A stretch of DNA of 22,481 nucleotides from DATHTC01 sp050262775 (GTDB lineage Bacteria; Actinomycetota; Thermoleophilia; Gaiellales; Gaiellaceae): positions 1 to 22,481 of the forward strand of contig JBLNEO010000135.1 of assembly GCA_050262775.1 (NCBI GenBank). Direction: 5' to 3'. Each line of letters begins with the position of its first letter. Positions within the stretch are counted from its first letter, which is position 1. Below, piece after piece: positions 1 to 5,873 of the stretch. The notes beneath the pieces are model-generated. The model was not told the origin of the DNA and did no database searches. It saw nothing but the letters and a program-made list of their open reading frames with translations. Both the position numbers and the translations under genes were made by a program.

Positions 1-6
1 TATCCT
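1..6 (+). promoter_or_regulatory. putative -10 box of tRNA-Leu
   Basis: TATCCT ends 11 bases before the mature 5' end of tRNA-Leu. The same kind of box (TACACT, TACCCT, TACGCT) lies 9-12 bases before four other tRNA genes here, which supports the reading. Any -35 lies outside the window. Confidence 0.5.
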
Positions 7-17
7 TCGTGCCACAC

Positions 18-101
<84 letters not shown>

Positions 102-107
102 TACGAT
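102..107 (+). promoter_or_regulatory. TACGAT -10 box for leaderless thioesterase gene
   Basis: TACGAT directly abuts the last base of tRNA-Leu and ends six bases before the GTG start at 114. Transcription would begin at or next to the start codon, and no Shine-Dalgarno sequence is present. The same hexamer precedes ispH and ileS at similar spacing. Confidence 0.45.
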
Positions 108-113
108 GGCCGC

Positions 114-500
114 GTGAGCGAGTTCCCGTTCGTGTGGCGCGAGCGCGTGCGGTTCCGCGACTGCGACGCGATGGGACATGTCAACAACGCCGTCTACTCG
201 ACGTACCTGGAGCAGGCGCGGATCGGCGTCCTCGGCGGACTCGCCGAGTTCATCCTCGCGCGCGTCGAGATCGACTTCCGCGCGGAGCTGCGCGCCGGCG
301 AGGAGGTCGAGATCCGCACCCGCTGCGCACGCGTCGGCACGAAGAGCTTCGACCTCGAGCACGAGCTCCGCGCGGACGGGCGGGTGGTGGCCGAGGCGAG
401 GAGCGTGCTCGTCGCCTACGACTACGACACCGGCCGCAGCGTCCCGCTGCCGGACGCGGTCCGGGCACGCCTGCTGCCGACGGCGACGCCGGCCGCCTAG
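114..500 (+). CDS. acyl-CoA thioesterase, 4HBT/YbgC-like hot-dog fold
   Basis: This 128-residue protein has the single-domain length of 4-hydroxybenzoyl-CoA thioesterase/YbgC/FadM-type enzymes, which hydrolyse acyl-CoA thioesters in the cytoplasm. Residues 14-25 show the family signature FRDCDAMGHVNN, with Asp18 in the place of the catalytic Asp and the following GHVNN turn. A later segment, FILARVEIDF, matches the first central strand of the fold. The GTG at 114 was chosen because it gives the family N-terminus; frames opening further upstream would read through tRNA-Leu. There is no Shine-Dalgarno; a TACGAT box six bases upstream suggests a leaderless message. The stop overlaps the stop of the convergent gene within one CTAG. 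The acyl substrate cannot be told from sequence. Confidence 0.9.
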   Translation: MSEFPFVWRERVRFRDCDAMGHVNNAVYSTYLEQARIGVLGGLAEFILARVEIDFRAELRAGEEVEIRTRCARVGTKSFDLEHELRADGRVVAEARSVLVAYDYDTGRSVPLPDAVRARLLPTATPAA

Positions 501-820
501 GACGCCGTCTCGTCGGCGACGACGCCGGCCTCGCCGAGCTTCTCCACGAGCGACCAGCCCTCGGCACGCTCGACGACGCGCTCGATGTCGAGCCGCTCAT
601 GGCCCGGGACGACGACGAACACCCGCCGCCGTGCACGCGCCCGCCGGTACTCCTCGAGCGTCAACGTGACCTGGCCGCCGCAGCTGAGCGCCGAGCACTC
701 GCAGACGAAGGACACCGGCTCCGAGGGGGAGACGTCGTGCGCGTCGGTGATCTCGGCGATGCGCTCGTTCACCTCGCGGAAGAGCGCCTCGTTCTGCGCG
801 AGCGCCTGCTCGTTCGTCAT
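497..820 (-). CDS. conserved hypothetical protein with CxCxxxxC motif
   Basis: A 107-residue soluble protein of unknown function. The N-terminal 30 residues look helical and acidic (MTNEQALAQNEALFREVNER). A Cys40-x-Cys42-x4-Cys47 cluster (FVCECSALSCGGQ) follows and may bind metal, and the second half contains VFVVVPGHE and ends in a charged segment. I recall similar proteins with this start and a CxC cluster from other actinobacteria, always as hypotheticals. The ATG start has a strong Shine-Dalgarno GGAGGGGAG immediately upstream and a TACGAT box at 851-856. The 3' end is convergent with the thioesterase gene, sharing bases 497-500. Function is not assignable. Confidence 0.85.
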   Translation of the reverse strand: MTNEQALAQNEALFREVNERIAEITDAHDVSPSEPVSFVCECSALSCGGQVTLTLEEYRRARARRRVFVVVPGHERLDIERVVERAEGWSLVEKLGEAGVVADETAS

Positions 821-850
821 CTCCCCTCCCTCGGGCGATCCGGAGCGCCG

Positions 851-856
851 ATCGTA
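851..856 (-). promoter_or_regulatory. TACGAT -10 box of the CxC-motif gene
   Basis: Read on the minus strand, TACGAT lies 30 bases before the ATG at 820. This allows a short leader that includes the GGAGGGGAG ribosome-binding site. It is the same hexamer as upstream of three other genes in the window. Confidence 0.35.
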
Positions 857-925
857 CTCCGCCTCGGACGCAGCGCGAAATCCTCGTTAGGGAAGGGCGC
901 CCGCGGGTACTCCTCCCGCGCGCTC

Positions 926-1270
926 GTGAACTACCACGCTTCCTCCATCGACGAGCTCGACGCCTGCTTCGTCGCGTGCGAGGAGGCATACGTCCGGCTC
1001 CGGACGCGCGACGCGCCGCGGAACGGCTCGCTCGGGAACGCGCTGCTGCTCGCGGCCGCCACGAGCACGCTGGCCTCCGAGTCGCTGTCGGCCGAGCCGG
1101 ACGGTCGGGGCGCGGTGCTCCTCGACATCACCGCCACCGCCTGCGCCGCGTGCGCGGAGGCGTGCGAGCGCGACGGCGCCCACTGGCTGGCCGCCGCCCG
1201 CGAGGCCTGCCTCGCCGCCGCGGCCGCCTGCCGGGAGGTCGCGCAGGGCCGCGTCTCGAACGGGGACTGA
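926..1270 (+). CDS. cysteine-containing helical protein, possibly Csp/DUF326-like
   Basis: A 114-residue, alanine-rich, mostly helical protein with seven cysteines: Cys14-x3-Cys18 in a first helix, Cys73-x2-Cys76-x3-Cys80 in a third, and Cys95-x6-Cys102 in a fourth. Four amphipathic helices with cysteines spaced to line one face resemble the four-helix-bundle copper-storage (Csp/DUF326) family, but there are fewer cysteines than in typical members, so this is a structural guess. The GTG at 926 is the only plausible in-frame start before the cysteine helices; the frame stays open far upstream but that part is antisense to the CxC gene. There is no clear Shine-Dalgarno at close spacing. It is transcribed divergently from the CxC-motif gene and convergently with tRNA-Arg. 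Confidence 0.7.
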   Translation: MNYHASSIDELDACFVACEEAYVRLRTRDAPRNGSLGNALLLAAATSTLASESLSAEPDGRGAVLLDITATACAACAEACERDGAHWLAAAREACLAAAAACREVAQGRVSNGD

Positions 1271-1325
1271 CCGGCTCGCTCGTGTACGGCCCCCATCCGC
1301 GCCGACGGGAGGGTCGTTCGGTCAG

Positions 1326-1397
1326 TGGCCCCGGGAGGAGTCGAACCTCCGCACGCAGATTCGAAGTCTGCCGCTCTGTCCGCTGAGCTACGGGGCC
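1326..1397 (-). tRNA. tRNA-Arg (anticodon TCG)
   Basis: On the minus strand the acceptor arms GGCCCCG and CGGGGCC pair, with discriminator A. The anticodon stem GCAGA/TCTGC encloses CTTCGAA, giving TCG (reads CGA and possibly other CGN codons). The T arm is GGAGG-TTCGACT-CCTCC. CCA is not encoded. Confidence 0.96.
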
Positions 1398-1410
1398 CGG
1401 AAGCGCTTCG

Positions 1411-1416
1411 AGTATG
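1411..1416 (-). promoter_or_regulatory. putative -10 box of tRNA-Arg(TCG)
   Basis: CATACT on the minus strand ends 13 bases before the tRNA 5' end, in the short gap after the CopD-like gene. It is weaker than the TAnnnT boxes before the other tRNA genes. Confidence 0.3.
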
Positions 1417-1418
1417 CC

Positions 1419-1898
1419 CTAGAAGCCGTCGTGGGCCTTCGCCGTCAGCCAGACGCCGAGGACGGGCAGCGCCAGCGTCACCGCGAAGTTCAGCCACCCG
1501 AGGCGGACGAGCCACGGCCGGACCGTCTGCGGCGCCCCGGCCCGCACCTGGTCCTGGAGGCGGGGCCCGAGCACGTAGTCGTGCAGGTACGAGCCGACGA
1601 GCAGGTAGGCGAGCAGCACGATCTTCAGCAGCACGACGCGGCCGAACGCGGTGTCGACGAGATTCGACGTGTTGAAGGCGTAGTGCTCCCGTGCGAGCAC
1701 GAGCCCCGTCGCCCCGGCGACGGCGAGGCTGCCCCAGCCGAGCGGCCGCCACCGCCGGCCGAGCGTCCGGAACAGGTCGGGACGGAGCTCGACCGGCGCC
1801 CTCCTGATCGCCGGCACGCCCGCGAAGACGAGCGCGACCGTGCCGCCGACCCAGACGATGGCCGCGAGGACGTGGAGCAGGAGGGCGGTGAAGTGCAC
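1419..1898 (-). CDS. CopD-like integral membrane protein
   Basis: A 159-residue membrane protein with about four hydrophobic helices. The first contains LLLHVLAAIVWVGGTVAL, the His/Trp-Gly-Gly pattern of the CopD (copper resistance D) and related DUF4149-type membrane families. Further helices lie near residues 52-68, 87-103 and 137-152. The family has been linked to copper uptake or haem-associated membrane functions; the specific role here is unknown. It starts 44 bases after the stop of the upstream beta-propeller gene and is probably cotranscribed with it. The GTG start gives the expected N-terminus but has no Shine-Dalgarno; instead it directly abuts a perfect 12-bp hairpin, which may control its translation. 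Confidence 0.8.
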   Translation of the reverse strand: MHFTALLLHVLAAIVWVGGTVALVFAGVPAIRRAPVELRPDLFRTLGRRWRPLGWGSLAVAGATGLVLAREHYAFNTSNLVDTAFGRVVLLKIVLLAYLLVGSYLHDYVLGPRLQDQVRAGAPQTVRPWLVRLGWLNFAVTLALPVLGVWLTAKAHDGF

Positions 1899-1931
1899 GG
1901 GCCGCGCGCCAGTCTCGCAGCGCGCGGCCCG
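1898..1931 (-). promoter_or_regulatory. 12-bp intercistronic hairpin at the CopD-like start codon
   Basis: Bases 1898-1909 and 1920-1931 are perfect inverted repeats (core GGGCCGCGCGC/GCGCGCGGCCC) around a 10-base loop. On the transcript the stem begins 11 bases after the propeller stop codon and its last pair includes the first base of the GTG start of the CopD-like gene. No U-run follows, so it does not look like a simple intrinsic terminator. Confidence 0.6.
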
Positions 1932-1942
1932 CAGCCGTTTCC

Positions 1943-2842
1943 CTACCGCTTCGGCAGCTGGACGACGTCGTACCGCGTCGAGGCGGACGGCGGCGTCGTG
2001 AAGCGCGCGTTGACGGCGTAGAGCCGCCGCCCGAGGTCATCGATCGTCGTCGGCACGTCGAGATCCGGATCCGTGAGGTACGCCGCGATCCGGCCCGACC
2101 GCAGCCGCGCGTCGAGCACGACCTTCGCGATGCGGTTGTTCTGGTTCTGGACGACGTAGAGCGTCCGTCCGGTGAGCAGGAGGCCGTCGCCGTTCTGCAC
2201 GGTCGCGCCGCCGAGGTCGATCGCGTTCGTGACGCCGGCGGGCGTGACGGTGAACAGCTTGCCCGTGTTGCTCTGCACGATCACGAGCGTGCGCCCCCTC
2301 GCCTCGATGCCGTTCGCGTTGAAGCCCGTCGTGTAGGCGATGTCGCCCGTCAGCGGCACGGTCGTCACCTCGGCACCGGGCCGCCCGTTCGCGGCGAGCT
2401 GAACGCGGTAGAGCGCCTGGTTCACCGAGTCGGTGAACCAGGCGACGTTGCCCGTGACGACGACGTCGTTGATGAAGGTCTGCTTCGTCGTCAGCTGCAG
2501 CGTCGCCACCGCCGCGCCGGTGCGCGCGTCGTAGACGAACGCCTTGCCGGTCGAGCCGCCGGCGACGTAGAGCCGGCCGCGGCGGAGCTCGATGCCGATC
2601 GCGGCCCTCCCGGCGCCGCCCGGCACGAGCACGGCACCGCGCCCGGTCCGCAGGTCGCCGCGGTAGATCGCGCCGGTCGGGATCGAGCCGACGTAGAACG
2701 TCCGCCCGCCGATCGCGATCCCCTCCGGCTGGAACCCGTCGGGCAGCCTGATCGTCTCCGGAAAGCCTCCACGGGCCCCGGCGGCTCCGACGCCGACGGC
2801 GACCACGGCGAGCGCCGCGAGGACGAGTGTGATCCGTCTCAT
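1943..2842 (-). CDS. secreted beta-propeller protein (SMP-30/NHL-like)
   Basis: A 299-residue exported protein. A signal peptide is clear: MRR followed by ITLVLAALAVVAVGVGAAGA. The mature part is built of repeated strand pairs such as GIAIGGRTFYVGS, RGRLYVAGGSTGKAFVYD, GNVAWFTDSVNQALYRV and GRTLYVVQNQNNRIAKV, a blade pattern typical of six-bladed SMP-30/NHL propellers. Close relatives in actinobacteria are often carried in databases under misleading enzyme names; nothing here shows an active site I can assign. The ATG at 2842 is preceded by a purine-rich AGAGGGGGGAA ribosome-binding site and gives the signal peptide, which rules out longer versions that would run through tRNA-His. It probably forms an operon with the CopD-like gene. 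Confidence 0.85.
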   Translation of the reverse strand: MRRITLVLAALAVVAVGVGAAGARGGFPETIRLPDGFQPEGIAIGGRTFYVGSIPTGAIYRGDLRTGRGAVLVPGGAGRAAIGIELRRGRLYVAGGSTGKAFVYDARTGAAVATLQLTTKQTFINDVVVTGNVAWFTDSVNQALYRVQLAANGRPGAEVTTVPLTGDIAYTTGFNANGIEARGRTLVIVQSNTGKLFTVTPAGVTNAIDLGGATVQNGDGLLLTGRTLYVVQNQNNRIAKVVLDARLRSGRIAAYLTDPDLDVPTTIDDLGRRLYAVNARFTTPPSASTRYDVVQLPKR

Positions 2843-2871
2843 CCGTCGTTCCCCCCTCTGTCTCCCTCGGT

Positions 2872-2884
2872 TTCCCGCCGGGAA
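2872..2884. repeat. short dyad TTCCC-n3-GGGAA
   Basis: A perfect 5-bp inverted repeat with a 3-base spacer lies 30 bases upstream of the propeller start and 18 bases before the tRNA-His -10 box. It could be an operator for either divergent unit or chance in GC-rich DNA. Confidence 0.25.
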
Positions 2885-2902
2885 GTGTGACCGATCGGCG
2901 GC

Positions 2903-2908
2903 TACACT
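2903..2908 (+). promoter_or_regulatory. putative -10 box of tRNA-His
   Basis: TACACT ends 12 bases before the tRNA-His acceptor stem. I see no convincing -35 at 17-18 bases. Confidence 0.45.
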
Positions 2909-2920
2909 GGCGGCGGCGCG

Positions 2921-2993
2921 GTGGCGGTAGCTCAGTTGGTAGAGCCCCGGGTTGTGGTCCCGGTGGTCGGGGGTTCGAGTCCCCTCCGCCACC
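2921..2993 (+). tRNA. tRNA-His (anticodon GTG)
   Basis: Acceptor arms GTGGCGG and CCGCCAC pair, with discriminator C at 2993. The base at 2920 is G, so the histidine-specific extra G at position -1 is genome-encoded opposite that C. The anticodon stem CCGGG/CCCGG encloses TTGTGGT, giving GTG. The T loop is TTCGAGT. CCA is not encoded. Confidence 0.97.
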
Positions 2994-3074
2994 CCTCTCA
3001 CCCGCTCCCGGGCGGCGTCTCGTCGAGGCGCCGCCGCAGGCCGTCGATCGAGTCGTCGGCGGCGACCGCCGTCC

Positions 3075-3665
3075 CTACGAGGCGGTGTCGGCCGAGCCGA
3101 CGTGGGCGCCCTGGCCCTCGTGTCGCCCCGCGGCGAACGCCTCGATCATCGTCGCGTTGAACGCCGGGATGTCGTCGGGCTTCCGGCTCGTCACGAGCCC
3201 CCGGTCGACGACCACCTCGCGGTCGACCCACTCGGCGCCGGCGTTGCGGAGATCGGTCTGGAGCGACGGCCAGGACGTCACCGTCCGTCCCTCGACGACG
3301 CCGGCCTCGATCAGGGTCCACGGCGCGTGGCAGATCGCCGCGACGGGCTTGCGCTGCTCGAAGAACCCGCGCACGAACGCGACCGCGTTCTCGTCGGTCC
3401 GGAGCCGGTCCGGGTTGCCGACGCCGCCGGGGAGCAGGAGCGCGTCGTACTCGTCCGCGCTCGCCTCCTCGACGGCACGGTCGACGGGCACGGTGTCGCC
3501 CCTGTCGAAGTGGTTGAAGCCCTGGATCGCGCCGTCGGTCAGCGACAGCACCTCGACGGTCGCGCCTGCCGCCTCGAGCGCCTTCCGCGGTTCGACCAGC
3601 TCGACCTGCTCGAACATGTCGGCGGCGAGGATCGCCACCCGCTTCCCCTGCAGCTCGTTCGCCAT
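3075..3665 (-). CDS. DJ-1/PfpI family protein (YhbO/YraA type)
   Basis: A 196-residue cytoplasmic protein of the DJ-1/PfpI superfamily, class I glutamine-amidotransferase-like fold; family members have been described as proteases, deglycases or stress chaperones. The N-terminal strand VAILAADMFEQVELVEP carries the conserved acidic residues near Glu19/Glu22, LLLPGGVGNPD forms the oxyanion-side loop, and AAICHAPW places the nucleophile elbow Cys112-His113. Length is a little above the usual 170-185 because of a C-terminal tail. The ATG has a good ribosome-binding site (GAGGAGG seven to ten bases upstream). It stands alone between tRNA-His and tRNA-Arg. General stress role is family knowledge; the substrate is unknown. 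Confidence 0.92.
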   Translation of the reverse strand: MANELQGKRVAILAADMFEQVELVEPRKALEAAGATVEVLSLTDGAIQGFNHFDRGDTVPVDRAVEEASADEYDALLLPGGVGNPDRLRTDENAVAFVRGFFEQRKPVAAICHAPWTLIEAGVVEGRTVTSWPSLQTDLRNAGAEWVDREVVVDRGLVTSRKPDDIPAFNATMIEAFAAGRHEGQGAHVGSADTAS

Positions 3666-3719
3666 CTCGTCCTCCTCGGGTTCGGTCTCGGACGTCGTAC
3701 GGGGTGCCCGGACCCGACG

Positions 3720-3747
3720 CGTCCAAACGCCGGGTTACCCTTGGACG
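3720..3747 (+). promoter_or_regulatory. tRNA-Arg(TCT) -10 box within a 7-bp inverted repeat
   Basis: TACCCT at 3736-3741 ends nine bases before the tRNA. It is bracketed by a perfect 7-bp inverted repeat, CGTCCAA (3720-3726) and TTGGACG (3741-3747), whose right arm shares the last T of the -10 box and covers the expected transcription start. Confidence 0.4.
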
Positions 3748-3750
3748 TCC

Positions 3751-3823
3751 GCGCCCGTAGCTCAGTGGACAGAGCGGCGGCCTTCTAAGCCGTTGGTCGG
3801 AGGTTCGAATCCTCCCGGGCGCG
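3751..3823 (+). tRNA. tRNA-Arg (anticodon TCT)
   Basis: Acceptor arms GCGCCCG and CGGGCGC pair, with discriminator G. The anticodon stem GCGGC/GCCGT encloses CTTCTAA, giving TCT (reads AGA, rare in such GC-rich genes). The T arm is GGAGG-TTCGAAT-CCTCC. CCA is not encoded. Confidence 0.97.
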
Positions 3824-3842
3824 CTCGGGGCGCCGCGCCGCC

Positions 3843-4379
3843 TCAGCCGCGGACGCCGAACTCGGCCGCCAGCACCGTCACGGCACGGCGGTCGAACGAG
3901 CCCGGGGCGGCGGTCGAGTGGACGGCCGCGAGGCCGAGCTCCCGCCAGCGGCGCGTGAGGAGGTTCTTGCGGTGCGACGGGCTGTCGAGCCAGCGGCGGA
4001 CGGCCTCCGCCGCGTCCACGTCCGGCGACGCCCACAGGAGGTTCTCGCCGACCGACCAGTACGCGTAGCCGCGCGAGCCGTAGAAGCGCTCGACGCGGCG
4101 CCAGAACGGTGTTCCGTCCTGCGATTCATGGCCGAAGAAGCCGGCGTCGACCATCGCCTGCGCGTGGTTCGAGGCTGCCGCGCCTAGGCTCGCGTTCAGC
4201 CGCAGCGGCCGCAGCCCGTGGTCGGCGCGCACGGCATTGATCTCCGCGACGAGCGCCTGCTCGAGCGTGGGCGCCGCCGTCCCCCGGGCCGCGGCGGTCG
4301 GCTCGGCCGACGCGGGGGCGGCGACGGCCGCCAGGGCGACGAGCGCCGCGGCCGCGACCTGCAGGAGGCTTCGCCTCAT
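3843..4379 (-). CDS. secreted CAP-domain (SCP/PR-1) protein
   Basis: A 178-residue exported protein. The signal peptide is MRRSLLQVAAAALVALAAV ending near an ASA cleavage site. The mature part has the CAP signature in order: INAVRADHGLRPLRLN, the His-containing HAQAMVDAGFFGHES, then VGENLLWAS, and RRWLDSPSHRKNLL. CAP proteins act outside the cell; bacterial members such as YkwD-type proteins have no firmly assigned reaction. The ATG at 4379 has GAGGG nine bases upstream and gives a clean signal peptide; an in-frame ATG at 4409 directly after the upstream stop is the alternative. It follows the AI-2E permease gene by 30 bases and is likely cotranscribed. A second CAP gene lies at 10821. Confidence 0.9.
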   Translation of the reverse strand: MRRSLLQVAAAALVALAAVAAPASAEPTAAARGTAAPTLEQALVAEINAVRADHGLRPLRLNASLGAAASNHAQAMVDAGFFGHESQDGTPFWRRVERFYGSRGYAYWSVGENLLWASPDVDAAEAVRRWLDSPSHRKNLLTRRWRELGLAAVHSTAAPGSFDRRAVTVLAAEFGVRG

Positions 4380-4409
4380 GCCGCCCTCATCGGCAGCGCG
4401 GCGCGCCAT

Positions 4410-5501
4410 CTAGAGAGGCTGGACGAGGTCGGGTGCCGATGGTGGCTCGCCGGGGCGGACGACGGCCAGGCGCTCTCGGCGGAACTCGAGCCACTCCTGC
4501 AGCAGCACCTGGATCGACCCCGCGACCGGGATCGCCGCGAGCGCGCCGATGATCCCGGCGAGCGACGCGCCGATGAGGACGGCGATCAGGATCGCCAGCG
4601 GGGAGAGCTCGACGGTGCGGGAGTAGACGAGCGGGTACAGCATGTGGTTCTCGATCTGCTGGTAGAGGACGAAGATCACGACGACCGTCACGCCGATCAC
4701 CCAGCCGCGGTCGATGAACGCGACGAGCGAGACGACGACGGTGCCGATCGTCGCGCCGGCGAGCGGGATCAGGTCGAGGAGCGCCACGAGCAGCCCGAGC
4801 GCGACGGCGTAGGCGACGCCGAGGATGGTGAGCACGATCGAGCTCGTGATGCCGGCGATGAGCGCGATCAGCAGCGCGCCGCTGACGTAGCCGCCGACCG
4901 TCCGGTTGACGCGCCCCCCGATCCGCGTCCAGCGCGCCTCCGACTCCGGCGGGAGCTGGTCGAGCAGGCGCTCGACCCACTTCGGCCCCTCGAGGAGCAT
5001 GAAGATCACGAGCACGAAGATCGTGATCGCGCCGATGACGACGGTGACGACGCCCTTCGCGACGCCGACCGCCGTCCCCGAGTAGCCGACGACGCGTCCC
5101 GCGCCGCCCTCGGAGATCGCCTGCCGCACGCGCTCGACGATGTGGTAGTCGGTCTCGAGGAACCCGAGCGGCCCACGGCCCTTCGTCAGGTCCTCGACGT
5201 AGCCGGGCACCGCGTCCGCGAACTGCCGGACCTGGTCGACGACGATCGGCACGAATGCGACGCCGACCGCCGCGAGGAGTCCGACGACGCCGAGCATCGT
5301 GATCGCGACCGCGAGGCCGCGCCGTCGGACACCGTGCGCCTGCAGCCACTCGACCATCGGGTTGAGGGCGATCGCGAGGAACAGCGCGATCACGATCCAC
5401 GTGAGGACGGAGCGCGCCATCCACAGCAGGTTGAGCAGGAGGAAGGTCGCGATCACGATGCCGAGGACGGCGAAGACCGTGCGCGGCTTGAAGCGGATCA
5501 C
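4410..5501 (-). CDS. AI-2E family transporter (PerM/YhhQ-like permease)
   Basis: A 363-residue polytopic membrane protein of the AI-2E transporter family (PF01594-type), named after a proposed autoinducer-2 exporter but including ion antiporters and many unassigned permeases. Hydrophobic segments are grouped as in the family: two near residues 10-50, one near 65-90, then after a soluble loop (with VEDLTKGRGPLG) a set of four to five in the C-terminal half. The conserved family motif appears as LLDLIPLAGATIGTVVV, and QQIENHMLYPLVYSR matches the QxxExxxxxPxV hallmark. The GTG at 5501 is preceded by GAGGAG at good spacing; a GTG at 5516 is possible. A TAGGGT box lies at 5524-5529. Substrate unknown. 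Confidence 0.9.
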   Translation of the reverse strand: MIRFKPRTVFAVLGIVIATFLLLNLLWMARSVLTWIVIALFLAIALNPMVEWLQAHGVRRRGLAVAITMLGVVGLLAAVGVAFVPIVVDQVRQFADAVPGYVEDLTKGRGPLGFLETDYHIVERVRQAISEGGAGRVVGYSGTAVGVAKGVVTVVIGAITIFVLVIFMLLEGPKWVERLLDQLPPESEARWTRIGGRVNRTVGGYVSGALLIALIAGITSSIVLTILGVAYAVALGLLVALLDLIPLAGATIGTVVVSLVAFIDRGWVIGVTVVVIFVLYQQIENHMLYPLVYSRTVELSPLAILIAVLIGASLAGIIGALAAIPVAGSIQVLLQEWLEFRRERLAVVRPGEPPSAPDLVQPL

Positions 5502-5579
5502 GCGCTCCTCGGGCACCCGGGGGACCCTAGCCGCGGCACCTGACGTTAGGTCGCGCCCGCCGGCGGGCACCTTCGCCGC

Positions 5580-5873
5580 GTGAGCCTGCGCGCGAGCCCG
5601 GTCGAGGCGACGGCGACGCTGCCCGACGGCCGCGCGGCGACCGTGTGGGTCGGTGTCCCCGACGACCCGTACATCGACCGCGCCGAGCTCGACACGGTCG
5701 CGATCGAGCTCCGCATCGGTGACGAGGTCGTCGCGGCGCTGAACACGATCCTCGACCCGGGCCAGGAGTCGGAGGCAGGGCAGCTCGTGCGCGCCGTCGT
5801 CGCGGGGCTCGAGGACGGCACGCTCGCGCCGACGGCGGGCGCGCTCGAGCCGCTCGCCGACTCGATCCTCTAG
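5580..5873 (+). CDS. hypothetical protein
   Basis: A 97-residue acidic soluble protein. It begins with MSLRASPVEATATLPDG, continues with strand-like VWVGVPDDPYID and DTVAIELRIGDEVVAAL, and ends in an alanine/leucine-rich helix. I do not recognise a family. Coding bias matches neighbouring genes and the frame is terminated exactly at the CTAG shared with the convergent PhoD-like gene, which supports it being real. The GTG at 5580 has only a weak upstream purine stretch. Divergent to the AI-2E gene. Confidence 0.65.
   Translation: MSLRASPVEATATLPDGRAATVWVGVPDDPYIDRAELDTVAIELRIGDEVVAALNTILDPGQESEAGQLVRAVVAGLEDGTLAPTAGALEPLADSIL

Noticed and set aside
134..925. Upstream extension of the cysteine-protein frame
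   Set aside because: The extension overlaps the thioesterase gene and runs antisense to the CxC gene, and reads as Arg-rich low-complexity sequence; the GTG at 926 is the only sensible start.
1266..1326. 8-bp inverted repeat ACTGACCG/CGGTCAGT from the cysteine-protein stop to the tRNA-Arg 3' end
   Set aside because: The 45-base loop and lack of a T-run make it a poor terminator; it is likely chance.
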